Shown piece by piece: positions 9,301 through 27,400 of a stretch of DNA of 34,505 nucleotides. The notes beneath the pieces were generated by a model, which saw nothing but the letters and a program-made list of their open reading frames with translations, was not told where the DNA came from and did not search any database. The translations under genes and the position numbers were made by a program. The stretch covers positions 477,901-512,405 of the forward strand of contig KQ481942.1 of assembly GCA_001430745.1 (NCBI GenBank), read 5' to 3'. Each line of letters begins with the position of its first letter. Positions within the stretch are counted from its first letter, which is position 1. This DNA comes from Auxenochlorella pyrenoidosa. Taxonomy: Eukaryota > Chlorophyta > Trebouxiophyceae > Chlorellales > Chlorellaceae.

Positions 9301-11868
9301 CGCAGTGTTGTGGGGCAGCAGGCACCCGGTGAGCCTGCTGGGTGGGCGCTACGTGCCGCCAGCCCGCCACTGCCTCTGCCACGCCACGCCACGCTGTCAA
9401 CTGACAGCACACAGCCTCATTCCCTGGCCTGCGCCCCTCACCAGGCAGCTATGGTACCCACAGCAGCGCCGTCCTCGTCGACCGTGGCCGTGCTCGTCGC
9501 CATGGGCATGCTGCTGTCAACGAGTGCCTTGTTTTCCACACGGTCGGCGTAGAAATTGACAGCTGCACCTTGGGCAGGGGCTGCGGCAGGCCCGGGTGCA
9601 CCTGCTGGCTCGGCGGCAGGGCTGGGAGCCAGCTCGGGCATGCCGGCTGCGTCGGCGCCACCAGGCGTCGGCGCGGCAGCGCCGAGCTCTGCAGGGGCCT
9701 GCAGCTGCTGGCCCGCCAAGCCATCACTGCTGCTTCTGTGGCCAGAGTCATCGCCGGTGGAGAGGGCGCGCGCACCCTCTAGTGCAGCTTGCACAACCGG
9801 GTCCTGCAGCACCCAGCTGGGGGCTGAGGCATTCAGGAAGCGCAGGCTGGAGGGCAGCGGGGCATCGACCAGGGCTGGCTCAACATGTGCTGCGCCCGCG
9901 GTCGAGTTGGCGCCGTCGTGGCGCTCCAGCAGGCGCCGCCTGGCGTCGGCTGCGCTGTCTGCAAGCAGGCAAGGGCGCATGGGAAGGTGGTTATCTTTCG
10001 CCAGCACAATAGGCGTAGGTGGCAGGAGAGCCAGGTATCGTGACTGTTGCAGAGTCTACTAACACGCCTGTGGTGCAATACTGGCCTCACCATAGGTGGA
10101 TTGGTCGTTGACGTAGATTCTGATGCGCATGCCCGCCTTGAACCGCGCGCTGCTGCGCACCTGCAGCTGGCAGCCAGCAATCGCAGCAATCACTGCTCGA
10201 CCCCGGGCAGCACAGAGCTTCGTCGAGCATCTACTCATCCTGCTGCGCCACTGCGCCCCTGGCTGCCTACCAGGTGTAGTACAGGCCGAGGACAACTGCA
10301 CAGAGTGTTTGCCCTCGCCCACCGGGATGCGGGTGCTGCCAACAGCCACTGGGCTGTCGACCACAGCAAGCAGGGTGTGTGCATCGGTGCTGCGCTGCCG
10401 CCGGCCGCTGTAGGGAGGGCAGGGGGCAGGAGGGCAGACGCGGGTTGGGGGCAAAGGCATTGTGCATGGCGCAACAGATCAGGGGAGGCGTCCCTCACGC
10501 ACAGCCCAGCTCCTTGGCTGCGCACCCAAGCAGCGCACCTGAAATTTATGAAGCCCCCTCCAGAGTTCCATGCCGTCTGCACGCTGCCTGCACAGGCGTG
10601 TGCCAGAAAGCGTGCCGTGTTCAGGAAACGTGGGGGTGCGATTGCCATGGCTGCGATCTACTGGCTCCACGATGCTCAAATCGCCTCTCGTTCGACTTCC
10701 CTGCCCCTCGCAAGCCCACCTCCGCTCTCGCTGTAGGTGCCGGGGTAGACGTCCCCCAGCGCCACAGGAATGTGCAAGGTTGTGAGGCCTTGCTGCGTGT
10801 AGGCAGCAGGGGGGCAGAATCCAGGAGCATTGGGTGCAGGTGGGCTCTGTAGGCATTGCCACTGCTTCAATGTGCAGGCTGGTCTTCCTTCAAAAAGGCT
10901 GAACTTGGCACGCGGGATACCTTGAACCCTGAGGCACTCCAGCTTGGAGCCGCCTGCATTCCCCTGCCCAGCTGCCCAGCGAAGCCTCACCCCCGCGCCC
11001 CGCAGCACCACCCCGCCGCGGCGGACTGTGAAGGGCCGGGACAGGATGTAGACTCCGGGGGGAAAGTTGATCACGCCCGGGCGGGCGTTGGCAGCGTCGA
11101 CCGCCCTCTGGATGGCCGGCGTATCGTCCGTGGCGCCGTCCCCTCGCGCCCCAAAGGACCTGACATCGTACTTGACGGGCGGGAAGGGGATGCCGATCCG
11201 GCCCTCTGCAGGCAGGGCGGCGGCGCAGGAAAATACAGTAAATGCAGGGGGGCAGCTACTGCAGCGGGGCAGTAGGCCAGCCAACGGCTGAGCATCAGCT
11301 GCTCGCATTGCTCAGTTTGAGGCCTCACCTCGGTACCCAGCCAGGCTCCAGTCCAGGCCGCGGCCCGCTGGTAGCATGCGCCCATCGGGCATGATGACGG
11401 GCCGGTAGGGCTGTGTATCTGCCGGCTGGAACGCCGGCTGGGGTGGTTGCTTGGGCGGCGGCGGGCGCCGCACCGGCGTTGGCGGCGGCGGCGGGGGACG
11501 AGGCGAGGGGGGTGGAGAGGGTGGAGAGGGTGGAGACGGAGGGGATGGTGGAGGATATGGGGGTGAAGGTAGTGGCGGCAGCAGAGAGGGTGGACGTGTC
11601 GAATTGAGGGCGGCAGCGCTCGCGACCGCTGGCAGCGGTGGCGGCGCCGCAGTAGGCGGTGGGGCATCGCCCTGTGATGCCCCTGCACAGCATTTCCGGA
11701 ATCAGATTCAAGCGAGTTGCACTGTTCCCGGGATGCCAACCCCCAGGAAGCGGCCAGTTGGGCCGGTTCCCTCGCCAGTTTTTTTCCCCCACGCTTCATG
11801 CCGGGCTGGCATCGGATTCACTCACCCAATGCTGCGATAAAGCAACAAGCCGCGAGCAGTGCCCGCAT
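6326..11868 (-). CDS. Secreted pectate-lyase-superfamily (right-handed beta-helix) protein with extensin-like N-terminus
   Basis: Eighteen exons on minus: 11868-11826, 11682-11329, 11205-10991, 10792-10720, 10587-10539, 10407-10323, 10160-10091, 9958-9442, 9170-9090, 8700-8645, 8443-8353, 8135-7987, 7726-7624, 7411-7304, 7144-7106, 7002-6944, 6813-6701, 6427-6326. All introns are GT-AG with matching phases, giving 768 residues. Exon 1 starts MRALLAACCFIAALG, a signal peptide. Residues about 20-95 are Ser/Pro-Pro repeats (SPPSPPSPPSPPP) typical of algal wall glycoproteins. From about 143 comes the superfamily start YDVRSFGARGDGATDDT, then INFPPGVYILSRPF and GGVVLRGAG. Later helix rungs include YGDNAVDSG, YNAIQVSNAANFWVRNVTV, QYNGHHGLCITEGQ, NIDHHR, GTRPFQSGGRGDRGAH, NTYWLLR and LNFVGPYQGFP. 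Exon 8 inserts about 170 low-complexity residues (297-468) between rungs. Substrate and catalytic residues cannot be told from sequence; an extracellular role on wall polysaccharide is inferred. Confidence 0.85.
6827..6856 (+). repeat. G-rich tract next to a splice acceptor of the beta-helix gene
   Basis: GGGGTGGGGGGGG-type run. On minus it is the polypyrimidine tract just upstream of the acceptor for exon 17 (6813). Confidence 0.55.
8142..8190. repeat. Short tandem repeat, 27-bp period, beside exon 12 of the beta-helix gene
   Basis: GGGCAGCAGTGGTCAAAGCA at 8142 recurs almost unchanged at 8169. It lies immediately upstream (on minus) of the exon 12 acceptor. Confidence 0.7.
8841..9114 (-). 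repeat. Tandem copies of the 3' end and donor of beta-helix exon 9
   Basis: The true exon 9 end (GTGATGACGGCCAG then GTGGGC) lies in 9064-9114. A near-identical copy occupies 8960-9010, with a 104-bp period, and a degenerate third copy lies at about 8841-8870. The extra copies are in the downstream intron. The second copy keeps an intact donor but has no acceptor in the right phase, so I read it as a relic. Confidence 0.75.
9178..9292 (+). repeat. GGTGGTGGGG-rich low-complexity tract
   Basis: G/T-rich imperfect repeat within the intron between exons 8 and 9 of the beta-helix gene. It is pyrimidine-rich on the coding (minus) strand. Confidence 0.55.
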
Positions 11869-12498
11869 GGCGCTCCTAGCTAGCAGGGGAACTGTTGTCC
11901 CTCACAGCCATGCCGCGTTCCCAGGCGCTTCCCCGGTGCAGACAGGTTGGACACTCACTGAACCTTCACGCAGGCAGAGTATCCTGCCCTCTGCAAGGTC
12001 GAGCGCGAGGCAGTGGCCGCATGGTTTGCACGCTGCGCTGATGCCACGCAGCCTGGCAGGCCCCGCCGGGCACGCTGATACTCCTGGCCAGCCGCGAACT
12101 TGGAAGCCAGGCACGGAGTCTGCAGTCGACTCGGTCGTCAAATGCGTCTTTCAACATCTATAAGTGGGCATGGCAAGCAGATTCCAGCATGCATGGTGGT
12201 GGGGTTCGCCTGACAGTGCCGAAGGTTGAAAGAGAGCAAGGCGGGGGTGATGGAGGAGGCCAGCAGGGCACTGCAGATGTACTGCGAGGAAAATTGGGGC
12301 AGTGCAGGCTGCTGAGAAAATCTGCCGGCACAGCTGACGCCAGCCACGGGCAGGCGACGCAGCGGCAAGCCGGGCCTTGGAAAGAAGATTGGGGAAAGGA
12401 GATTTCTGCATGAATGTACAAACAACGGCAGGCCGAGGGAGGGAGTCAAGGCGGACGGATTAAGTTCAGTGCGCAGTGAGCACAGCAGGGCATGCGCC
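11869..12498. other. Spacer between the beta-helix gene and the transporter gene
   Basis: Holds the 5' flank of the beta-helix gene (starting at 11868) and the 3' flank of the transporter (stop at 12499), both on minus. I find no TGTAA and no supported exon. Confidence 0.5.
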
Positions 12499-14874
12499 CT
12501 ATCCAACCTCCAGCGCTTTGCGCCGCATCGCCACGCTGGGGCCGCCCCCGGCGTTGCCCACTGGCGAGGGCGAGCGCACGTATGCGCTGGCGCTGCTGCC
12601 GCCGCCGTCCTGCTGCGCGCTAGCCAGGGCCCCCGCCTGCACATCCACAGCTATCGCCATCGCGTCATCCTTCTTGGCAGCGGCGGCGACAGCATCGCCC
12701 GCCAGCGCGCCATCGCTGGCTTGTTGGATAACAGGGATGGTCAGCGGCAGCAGCAGCGACTTGTAGGTGCCGCTGCCGGTGCGCCGCGGCCCCGGGGAGG
12801 CCACGCTGCCATTGGCCGCTGCCGCGCCGCCGCCCTTGGCCTTGGCCGAGGTTCGGTCCAGGCTGCCGCGGTGCATGCCGCGCGCCAGCAGCCCGCCAAT
12901 CACCAGCGCCGTCCCCACCCTGCACGAGCAGGGGTCAGAGACCCGGCAGCAGGTGAGCGACGCGCTGCCTGCTGCGCCCGGCATCTCGTACAGCGGCATG
13001 CAGACCTCGCAGACACTGCCTGCACTATCCAGCAACGACGCTGCACTCGCATGCAGCTGAGCTGCTGTCCTTCCCGCACCCCGCCACGCACCACTGGGGG
13101 GGCGAGAGGTTGTGGCTGAAGACCAGGCAGGACAGCACGATGGAGAGGAACTGGCGGATGGTCATGATGAGCGCAAAGTGCAGTGCCCCGTACTGCTGGA
13201 TGGTGAAGAAGATGAAGAGCTGCAGGGGGAGGTGGGGTGTGTGTGGGTGGGTGGGTGGGTGGGGGGGCTGGGAGGGGGGCGAGTTTGAGTAGGCACAGCG
13301 CATTCCAGCAGCAGATGACATGGGGAGCAACGGGTAGAGCGACGCCGGCACGAAGGCATTGCAGACAGCATCACAAAGTGGGCTGCCATTCGCGCTGCCC
13401 CATCAGCGCAAGCTGCCTGCCCACCTGGACTGCAGTGGACACAGCTGAGAGCAGCAGGATGTAGACGAGCGCAGACGGGTGCCGCAGCACAAAGGAGACG
13501 GCCGGCCACAGCTGACCGCCCACAACGAGGAACGCAAGGCTGCAGGGGCCGGCACACAAGAACGACTGTGAGTTGACGGCGCGGGTGGCGGTGCGAAACG
13601 ACACAGTGCAGAAGCAACAGCAGCTTAAGGGCAGCAGCGGGAGGCAGCAGCGCTGACAAGGCAGCAGCCACCAGGCGCACAGCAGACACGGCATGCTGCC
13701 TTGCGCCCCGTGCACCGCCCGCCTCCCGCCGGCAACACCGCACCTCATGCCCGCCGACCAGATGCTGACCCACAGCAGCTGGTTGCAGCTGTGCATGTCG
13801 TACTGCGCAAACAGCTTGTCCTGCGTGGTGGACGTCAGGCCGTCAAAGAGCAGGAAGGCTCCAAGCAGCAGCAGCCCGTAGGCCATCCATGTGCCGCCCC
13901 CCGCAGCCGCCGCCCCCGCCGCCGCCACTGCCAAAGGGCCAGCGTCCAGCGCTATGGAGCCGCCGCCCGCTGCTGCCTGCTGCGAGCGCTCCAGCTGCGG
14001 CGCTGCGATGCTGCCTGTCAGCACAAACAGCGCGCAGCCGGCAGTCACGGTCACGGCGCAGCCATAGTCGATGCGGTCGTACCGCCGCCCGCCCAGCAGC
14101 AGGCCCCATGCCATCACCGGCACCTGCAGACAGGGCGCATGTGGAGGCGATTGTGGAGGCTCATTGCGCCAGACGGCGAGCTCGGGCACAACGGGACAAC
14201 CTGGCAGCACGTGCACAGGCGTCCTCCCAACTGCACGCCCGCTGCAGCTGCACAGATGTGGGCAGGAACAACAACACAACATGAGCAGGGCACAGCAGCA
14301 GCTTCCGGCGGCCGTGCTCACCGTCTTGGCGCACTTTGCCAGCGCCTGCAGCGGGAAGCTGACGTACTTGAGCGCCTCGTACTGCGAGGCGGAGCCGAGC
14401 ACGTTGGCCACCGAGGGCACCGCAAACAGCGCGGCCGGTGCCGCGGGCTGCAGGCTCTTTCCCAGCAGCCCCAGCGCGGCGGCGGCCACCGCGCAGGCCA
14501 CCAGTCGGTTGACCAGGATGATGAAGAGCGAGTGGTGGAAGCGCTCGCGCTCCGGGCCAAACCCCAGCGTCATCAGCCGCTCCTGGATCAGCGAGTAGAC
14601 CTGCAGGCGCAATTGTCCGTGGCGCAGGTGGATTGTCTGTCTCAAGCCGGAGGCCCTACCAGGCTGCGATACAAGCTGCGCAGGCTGGACTGGACCGGGC
14701 AACGGCGGCAGGGGCGGGCGGCAGCGTCACGACGGCGGCCCCAACAGTTCAAGCGCTTGCGGCGCCTGACGCCCAGCACGCCCCACAAAGGCGCTGCGCT
14801 GCTCGCACCAGGAAGCAGCCTGTGATAGCGGCGAAGAGCCCGGCCAACCGCAGGCGCTGCAGCTGGTGCTCCAT
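12499..14874 (-). CDS. SLC35B-type nucleotide-sugar / PAPS transporter
   Basis: Six exons on minus: 14874-14809, 14600-14322, 14123-13744, 13539-13425, 13219-13092, 12919-12499. All are GT-AG and phase-consistent, giving 462 residues. An in-frame ATG at 14943 would add 23 residues. Family hallmarks, in order: VYSLIQERLMT (TM1 end); SQYEALKYVSFPLQALAKCA then VPVMAWGLLLGG; FDGLTSTTQDKLFAQYDM; GGQLWPAVSFVLRHP; FTIQQYGALHFALIMTIRQF then LSCLVFSHNLSP; VGTALVIGGLLARG. These match the UTR5/SLC35B1-3 group, which exchanges UDP-galactose/UDP-glucose or PAPS across ER or Golgi membranes. The substrate cannot be settled here. Two unusual parts: an Ala/Gly loop in exon 3 (from about LERSQQAAAGGG) and a hydrophilic C-tail of roughly 115 residues after LARGM, with no dilysine ER-retrieval signal at its end. 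Confidence 0.85.
13232..13276 (+). repeat. GTGG/GGGT microsatellite in an intron of the transporter gene
   Basis: (GTGG)n followed by a G run. On the coding strand it is a CCCA-type pyrimidine tract upstream of the exon 5 acceptor. Confidence 0.6.
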
Positions 14875-15189
14875 CCTGCTGCTGCCCGCCACCGACAGGG
14901 CTAGCACTCGACTGCAAGGGCCTGCAACATCCGCTGGAGCCACGGCGCTGCGGTGTGCCGATGTATGCCGCTGTGCCGCCGCAACAAGCGTCGAAACTGG
15001 GTACGGCGTGAACCTGAATGCTCAGTTGTCAAAAAGACGGTGAAATGACGAGGAAACGCCGGGCGTGCTCAAACGAGACCAGCTTCCTGAAGGCAAATAC
15101 ATTTGCGGGCTCGCAAGCACTGGCCCCCCCCCTGCCTCGAGGGGCCATCGTGCGCAAAGATGGTTGGAAAGCAGCAGTCGTGCCATTGT

Positions 15190-15913
15190 TCAGGTATCCG
15201 CTTGCTCCCTCCGGCCTCCGCCGTCGCCGCTTGTGCTGCCGCCTGCCCGCCCAGCGCCGTCACTTTGCTGTGCTGCACGTTTGGCTGCCGCCTCCCCCTT
15301 GCTCAAGCGTAGCAGCTGTGGCATGGCCGCTGCAGACTCCTCGCTGAGCTTGGGTGCTGCGTGGCGAAGGATGTTTGCAGGTACCGCTGGGTGAGCCTCC
15401 GCCCCAGGCAGGCACACAGAAGGCATCAGCTTTCTGGATGCCCACCATGCGCCTGTGACCCTTCCGCACCAGCCGCCTGCCAGAACTCATTGCCCCTAGG
15501 GCCCGGGCCAGGTGCGGCAAGGTCGGCATCAGCGCTGGTGCCCCGCTCAGGGGCGGCCTGCCCAAAGCCGGCAAACACGGGGTGCCTTGAGGCGGCTGCA
15601 GCAGAGCTGGGAAGGAACAGGTTTCTTGCTTGTCGATTGTGTTTCTGCGATGATGTAAACCAGGAGCATCTCCGCAACGCTCGCCTGCCACGCACACTGA
15701 AAGCCGGAGCCGCGCAACCAGGCTGGCAGCTCGCTGGCTCCCGGCTGCCTGGGAGACCTGCAGTCGCAGGCAGAGTTTCTGACCTGGATGACGGGGAGAG
15801 GGGCAGGCATCGCCCGGCCCGGCCATGCCCTGGGCGGCAAAGAAGGCCAGCGCTCCCCGGGTGCCTAGCAGGTCTCCTGAGGCAGAGCTTCCGCTTGGCT
15901 CAGCCTCATCCAT
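15190..15913 (-). CDS. Small unrecognised protein, three exons
   Basis: Model on minus: 15913-15784, 15595-15470, 15386-15190, joined twice in phase 1 with GT-AG introns, giving 150 residues. It begins MDEAEPSGSSASGDLLGTRG. The middle exon reads RHPVFAGFGQAAPERGTSAD and ends near GPRGNEFWQAA. The last exon contains NILRHAAPKLSEESAAAMPQ then LLRLSKGEAAAKRAAQQ, and closes with a Gly/Ser/Arg tail before TGA. No transmembrane segment, known domain or clear signal peptide is visible. Support is internal only: three open exons whose phases agree. The start could lie upstream, since the frame stays open beyond 15913. The plus strand has a competing short open frame at about 15323 (MAAADSSLSLGAAWRRM), so the strand is not certain. 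The gene would be divergent from ARSA1, with about 310 bp between starts. Confidence 0.42.
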
Positions 15914-16224
15914 GCCCTCAGGGACCAGGCAGCAGAGACAGGGGTGCTCCAGCCAAACTCCCCGTCCAAGGTTGCTCGACAGCAGGCAGAAGTGCCAACA
16001 GGCAGCCCTGTCCCATCTGCAGACCAAGCCAGTGCGCAGGGAGTTATGCGCAGGCACAACCAGTCTGCTGCTGCTGCCGCTGCCGCATGCTGCCTGCGCC
16101 GCGGCATTCCTGCTTGGTCCCAGTCCCGTGATTGCGATTGAGCTTTCCGACTGCGCCTTCGCTATTCCTGCTGATCGTGGAGTGGTTCTGCACCGGACTC
16201 TGCACAGCGACTTCCTGGGGGAGA
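15914..16224. promoter_or_regulatory. Presumed shared promoter region between divergent genes
   Basis: 311 bp between the proposed start of the small minus-strand gene and the ATG of ARSA1. No TATA box or known element stands out; the assignment rests on position only. Confidence 0.3.
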
Positions 16225-23700
<7,476 letters not shown>

Positions 23701-23773
23701 GGTGCTGGCGTGCAGCGAGCCACGGCGCTTGCAGCTTGGCTTGGCATCCTTGGAATCATAACGGTGTAGATGC

Positions 23774-23778
23774 TGTAA
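23774..23778 (+). terminator. TGTAA poly(A) signal of ARSA1
   Basis: TGTAA 74 nt past the stop codon at 23700. Confidence 0.7.
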
Positions 23779-24434
23779 CGCATGTCGGGCAGTGGTCGGC
23801 GCGTAGTGACCTGCAGTCTGCAGCGTCCGATGCCGCCGCAGCGGCCACCTGGCTGGCCGCTGGCCCCACAGTACTGCCCAGATCAGAGCCTGGGCTTCTC
23901 ACTATCCAACTGGCTAACTGTCTCACCTCAACCCCACCACCTTGCACTTGCGACAGACGTGTGGTTGTGTGAGAACAACGGCTTTTGTGGGCATGGCGCT
24001 GGCCGCTAACGGGGTGCAGCTGCCGCTGGCCGCTGAAGCTGGCTGGAAGTAGCTTCGTTCTGCCCGGCCGGTCTTTGCCTCGCCGCGTTTGATTGGTTTG
24101 CTGCTCATCGGCTGTGCCAAGGGCAGGCTTCAGGGCCTGCCATCCACGGAGCAATGCCTTGCCGCTGACTTCACGGTGAAGCCCGCACTGCAAGGCCGGC
24201 AAAAGCCGCCGTGCTCCGCTTTGGTGAACGACGAACCCTGGAAAGCCCAGCCCACATTGCCACTGCCGCCCCTGTGGCCACCGCCCTGCCCACTGCCAGT
24301 GCCCGGCGGCACCGGCTAGCAGCGCTGCTGGCCGTTGCCCCACTCACCGGGGCAGACCGCAAGCTCGCAAGTGCTGTTTATCTCATGTGGACTCATCCCT
24401 CATCTGCTCCCTCTGCGCAATGTAGTGCCAGGCA
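23779..24434. other. Spacer between ARSA1 and the first protease gene
   Basis: No supported exon or repeat. Presumably holds the promoter of the protease gene starting at 24435; no clear TATA box is seen. Confidence 0.45.
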
Positions 24435-27400
24435 ATGTTCGGAAACATGCGGCTCTGCAGAGTGCTCTTCCTCGCAGTGGTGGCAGCCGTCATGGCGCAT
24501 GGCACTGCCTGTGCAGCCACCAACGGGCCGCCCGCTGCGCTCCCTCGTCCTCTTGCGCTGTCGGGCTACCGGTCAAAAGCAGCGGCAGCAGCGGCGGCCA
24601 GGCAGATTCGAGCCTCTGTGAGAGGGCAGATGTGTTCTAGCCACGGGGTCTAGCCACATGCCTAAATGTTGTCTGCGCTCTGGGAACCGATCCACAGAGG
24701 AGTGAGCCAGCTACTGCCATCCACCCTGCAGAGCGCCTGGCAGAAGCGCTACTTTTACAATTCGTGGCGCAAACGATACAACAAGAGCTATGTGAGCGGA
24801 CACAGAGCATGCCTGCAGCTGCTGACAGCCATGAGCAAAGGCGCATGCATGCATGCATGCATGGACACGGTTTCCCTGTGAATTTGACGCAGGACGATCG
24901 CCGCTACCGGGCCTGGCTGTCCAACCTCGAAGCCATGGTCAAGTGGAACCTGCGGCCCAACCCGCCCTTTCTCAAGGGCATGAACGGTCTGAGGTGTGCA
25001 CCCGTGCCCTGCATAGCGTGCTGTGGAGCCAAGTGCTTTGCACAGAACTGCCCTCGCACGGTGCTTTATGTGCAGCTGGCATACTTGCCTGCTGCCTACG
25101 GTCAGTGTCGCCTCCCATATTATGCAGCGACTATACTCCTGCCGAGCTGGCCCGCATGGTCATGAAGCGCTCTGACCCCAGTCGCGCCAGGACACGCAGC
25201 GGCAGCGTCTCTGTTGGCGGCGCTGCTGTCGCCGCCGCGGCCGCTGCGGCTGCTGGCAGCAGCAAAGCGCCGCTGCCCAACGAGTGGAACTGGGTGACGC
25301 GGGGCAAGGTGTCTGAAGTGCGGGATCAGACGCCGGCATGCGGCAGCTGCTGGGCGTTTGCAGCGCTAGGTGAGGGCGTGCTGGGCGCTTCGCAGGTTCA
25401 CAGGGATCTGGAAATGCGCAGGGACTCCTCGAGAGCACCGCACATTGCTGTTGAAGGCTCTGCATGCGCCATGAAAGGCTTATGCATGCGACATCATGAG
25501 AGCCAGACGGACGCACACACCTGAACTGCTGCCAGCCATGCTGGCAAATGCAGCCGTATGACAGCGAAGCCTCTGTACTTGCTGCAGGCGCGCTGGAGAG
25601 CCGGGCCCGCATTGACGGCACCGACCGCGGCCCAGATTACAGCGAACAGCAGATGATTGATTGTGTCACACCCGCATATGGTTACAACTCCTTTGGATGT
25701 GCTGGCGGCACAGCAGGTATACCGCCATGGCGCAGAGGGCATGTTGCATTCTTCAGTGTGCGCCAGGTGCGCACTCCAAGTCTTGCTTTGTGCAGTTGCA
25801 GGTGAGCGTGTGCTCCCCTGCTTTGTGCTCTCTGGCACTTTTCTTGTTTACCGACTCGGCATCTGCTCTCGCCTGTTGGCTGCAGAGGACGTTTTCGCTT
25901 TTGTCAGCGCGTTTTTCGCAGCCCAGGAAACCGGCTACCGGCCTTACACGGCTCGGAATGGCACCAGCTGCCTGGCAGCGAGCACCGTCGGCGCTGCCAC
26001 AGTGGCGCCATCACCAGGATATGACGTCATCCCTGGCAACCCTGGTAAGGCCGCAGCAAGCAGTTGTGCCGCAAATCTACAAGCCTGGACTGGAAAGGGA
26101 AGCTGCGGGCCATGCTTGCAAGTTCTGCTGCCCCAGCGCCACAATGTGGCTGCGCAGCACCCTCTCCTCATCTGCGTGTGCACCTGCAGAAGCGATCATG
26201 CGAGCACTGGTTGACGTCGGGCCTGTCGTTGCTTACATGTTCGTGCTGCCGCCCACAAACCCTGCTTCATTCTATTACGTCGACTCCGTTTTCGGTGGGA
26301 CCCGCTTCCAGCCTGCGTACTGCCTGCACACCTTGTGTGTCTGCCCAAATACAGCCTGTTTGCTAGCACTGAGCAGGTCTGCCTGTTGTGCAGGCAGCTA
26401 CCCAGCCAGTGCATGCGCTGCGGGCAATCCCAGGAATGAGATCAACCATGCGGTGGTGCGTGCCTCTGATTGTCTGCACAAGCGTTGCAGTGGTGGCGGT
26501 CCTGGCAGCTGCCCGCTTGCTCTGTGCCACTGTGCTCGCATCCCTTGCAAACTCTATGCATGTGCCATTCATTTGCAGGTCATTGTTGGTTACAGCAAGC
26601 CTGGGAGGTATTGGATTGGTGAGCTGCAGTCAGATTGAACCCCCAAATTGTGTGCCTTGCAAACACTGCTGATGCCAGCTCTCGCTTTGCCCACTGCATC
26701 AGCAGCCCCATGCGCCTTTCCAGCTTGGACCCCTTCCTGACGTGTGCAGTCAAGAACTCTTGGGGCGTGGGGTGGGGGCTGGGCGGCTATGCGAGAATAG
26801 AAATGACCGACGGCGGCTTCGGCGCGTGTGGAATGTACAAGTGAGCCTAAGCTGTCGGACAAACTTGGAGGCTGGCAGAAGGCTTGATGCGTGCTGCGCC
26901 GACTGCAGGGCTGCCTGCCAGCCTTGGTGGGCGCATGCTGTGATGCGTGCGCAAGCAAATGGACCTCCTGCGTGGACTGTAGCATAACTTCTTCCTGGCC
27001 TGCCCTGCTTGCTTGCAATGCGCAGCCCGTCCAACTTGCAGTGCCTGCCCACCCTTATCGCAGGTACGGCGTGCTTTTGCCTCGCAAGACCGCCAAGTAT
27101 GCCGGGCGGCAGGCTCCTTGGGCAAGGCCACCACCGCTTCAGCCCATGCTCAGGCCGCCGCAGCCACAGCTGCAGCCGCCACCACAGCCGCCGCCACCGT
27201 CGCCACCACCGCCGGTCCCTAGCCCAAAGCGGCCACCGCCTGACCCTATCCCAAGGCCGCCGCCGACGCCTGTTCCTAGCCCAAGGCCGCCGCCAATGCA
27301 GCCGATGCTCGGCAGCCTCCCCCTCGCTCAGTATGGCGCTGTGGGTTCCAGTGCCAATGGCCAAGTCCTTGCAGCCGCTGGCTACCCAGGCGCAGGCGGC

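Noticed and set aside
13371..14702. 443-codon minus open frame
   Set aside because: Contains transporter exons 2-4 but runs through the introns between them; the splice sites are clear and remove non-homologous sequence.
13701..14825. 374-codon plus open frame
   Set aside because: Antisense shadow of the transporter exons; Arg/His-rich composition typical of GC-rich reverse frames.
25661..26638. 325-codon plus open frame inside the first protease gene
   Set aside because: Mixes exon and intron sequence in the wrong frame for much of its length.
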